DNA of 64,000 bases, taken from NCBI RefSeq assembly GCF_037975245.1, contig NC_092570.1, positions 6,245,001 to 6,309,000 on the forward strand, written 5' to 3'. Shown here in pieces: positions 62,201 through 64,000 of this stretch (position 1 is the first letter of the stretch; each line of letters begins with the position of its first letter). Under the pieces are notes generated by a model that did no database searches, had not been told where the DNA came from, and worked only from the letters and a program-made list of their open reading frames with translations. Both the position numbers and the translations under genes were made by a program. This stretch comes from Apostichopus japonicus (lineage: Eukaryota > Echinodermata > Holothuroidea > Aspidochirotida > Stichopodidae).

Positions 62201-64000
62201 ACCAATTTGATTTCTTCTTTTGAAATTTTACGAAATTGAATTAATATGAAGGTTACACGAAACAGTCTTTTGTGGTTGACGATATTCTCTGCTAACAAAG
62301 CACTGCTACCAATTTTCATGGTTAAGATTCTCTGGATATTTGAGGTAAGTAATAGTATCTATCCACTTAATTTTTAAGACAAGATATCAAAATATAATTA
62401 ATAATAATAATAAACGACACAAAGAAAGAAGAAGACTGAGGAATGAGAATCACCTTAATTCTAAAATCCATTTGAGATAAAAAGTTCCACATTTTATAAT
62501 CCAGGTGTTATCTCTCTATCATGATCCAGTAGACATTATGAACTGGTATATATAACATGAATGTAATGCCAACAGCAAAAATTACCTCACACACATACAC
62601 ACCCCAGAGAATAATATGTGATAATGTGTAGACTGTGGAATACAGATGCAAAATATTACAGACATTACATGTATACTTCTTATCCCTCAATATTCACTCG
62701 TATGTAAACCCTCTAAATATAAGGCAGAATTACCCCCCTCCCCCCCCCATTCCTTTCAATTCAAGGTTAACCTTAGTGAGCATTCTTTGCATCTCCCCCG
62801 CTTTATTCTTCCACCTCTAATTGGCCTTTCACGTCTTAAGGCATTTTCATGCCATAAAGCCCACCCTTTCTTTTATCTCTGTTACAGACCAACACATCCA
62901 TTCTAAAATTTCTGTTGCTATTCTTGATACCATGCCCCCTTCAAAGTCGATTCACAACCCTGACCACACCCTACCTTCACCACCTCCCCATTCCCCCTCC
63001 CTTGTTCTATCATCATAATTCTAATTGTACATTATATAGCTTATAAACCTTTGATACAGACTGATATTTAGTATGTCGCTGGCTAACTAACCTACTGGGA
63101 ACCAAAATTCATTGAATAATTGAAATTCATGCAATAAGGTCTCCATAATTAAAAAAAACAAACAGTATTTCACCTTTAACAAACGATTAGTAAGATAACA
63201 CCAATTGTAGACAACAACAGGAGAGTGCCTACTAATCTAATATGGGCATCAAATTAGCTTCTATTGCCCATGGAACTTTTGTACCCTTCTCCCGCCCCCC
63301 CCCCCCCCCCTACACACATACCATCATTCTCTATCCATTTCTAGCATCACATCCAAATTGCTATATGAAGCAATACTGGTGCTTCACATCTGCTATTTAT
63401 TAAGTAGGCATGAGTAGGGCAATGAAAATCTATGTACTACTGAATCTTTCATACTTTTATCATCTATAAGCTCTTCTCAAAAAAGACCAACTTCCTGCAA
63501 CCTCTCTCTTCCATTCTTTCCATACTAATAGGGTTGCCAACTCTACCACCTTGGAAACCTTCGGTCTTCTCTAAAGCCCCTCGGCTCTGAGGACCAATTT
63601 CCTCAGTGGGTCTTCCAATGCCACTCTTGATGGACCATCTGACTTCCCAAGAAGTTCAAAAATAACCAAATGCAAGGCCCCCCCATACAAAACACACTCA
63701 TCAACTGCCACAACTATGAACATGGAATTGGTTGACTCCCATTTATCAACTTAGATCTCAGATATGATGGTTACCTCAAGAACACTGCAAGGGTAAACAG
63801 TAAGCTTTGTGTTGAAAACATTTCACAGTTCTTGGATGATGTATTTCAAACTTGAGAGGATAAGTATACCTGACAGAGAAACACCACTTTGCTGTTCAAC
63901 CATCACAGGTTCGTAGGATCGTGAGTCGTAGCAGCGAAAAACAGAGAGGGCTTGGTCACTTTAGACTGAACGACAGCTTGGGCCTTGCACCCTTCTTACC
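62201..64000. other. Intergenic DNA, no gene supported
   Basis: AT-rich sequence with C-rich runs at 62731-62748 and 63290-63310 and CT-rich sequence at 62780-63010. Short open stretches near 63500-63690 (minus) and 63911-64000 (either strand) have splice-like flanks but no recognisable protein. Confidence 0.5.

Noticed and set aside
63500-63700. Minus-strand open stretch of about 60 codons (KSGIGRPTEEIGPQSRGALE)
   Set aside because: No start codon, no clear splice sites on both sides and no recognisable family; too weak to annotate.

Overview
This window is a stretch of animal nuclear genome taken up almost wholly by one very large, intron-rich gene on the + strand: the ortholog of DNAH2, an axonemal inner-arm dynein heavy chain. 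I could chain 70 coding exons (123..60467). Every intron begins with GT and ends with AG, and the reading frame is unbroken across all 69 introns: 11,766 coding bases, 3,921 codons plus the stop. The protein matches the vertebrate DNAH2 family from tail to C-terminus. The N-terminal part (roughly 500 residues, judging from the usual length of about 4,400) lies left of the window. The stop codon and 3' flank are inside it. AT-rich introns of 0.2-1.8 kb, tRNA-derived SINEs, LINE fragments and many minisatellites suggest a marine invertebrate, possibly an echinoderm or other non-vertebrate deuterostome. The species cannot be fixed from the sequence.

Layout: 123-11082 tail (exons 1-14); 11573-17702 linker (exons 15-22); 18514-21263 AAA1, the main ATPase site; 21876-25351 AAA2; 26527-30871 AAA3; 31210-32955 AAA4; 33615-37063 stalk and microtubule-binding domain; 37845-42592 AAA5; 44619-49786 AAA6; 50697-60467 C-terminal domain and stop. 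From 60468 to 64000 there is probable 3' UTR and intergenic DNA with no gene I can defend. Boundaries between domains are approximate.

The introns carry most of the unusual content. At least six contain tandem duplications that include an exon-intron boundary, so copies of a splice site lie beside the real one. A 48-bp minisatellite carries 25 copies of the exon 5 acceptor, a 49-bp minisatellite about 38 copies of the exon 54 donor, and a 68/69-bp array 11 copies of the exon 52 donor. Exons 22, 48 and 60 each have one extra copy of their donor end. In the three large arrays, use of a decoy site would put an in-frame stop right after the junction. Other introns hold a 15-bp satellite with higher-order structure, several other minisatellites, three copies of a tRNA-derived SINE (all antisense to the gene), a frameshifted LINE ORF2 3' end, and an inverted pair of a dispersed repeat with a hammerhead-ribozyme-like core motif.

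I found no other protein-coding gene, RNA gene, CRISPR array or operon-like structure. The long open frames inside the repeat arrays are by-products of units whose length is a multiple of three.
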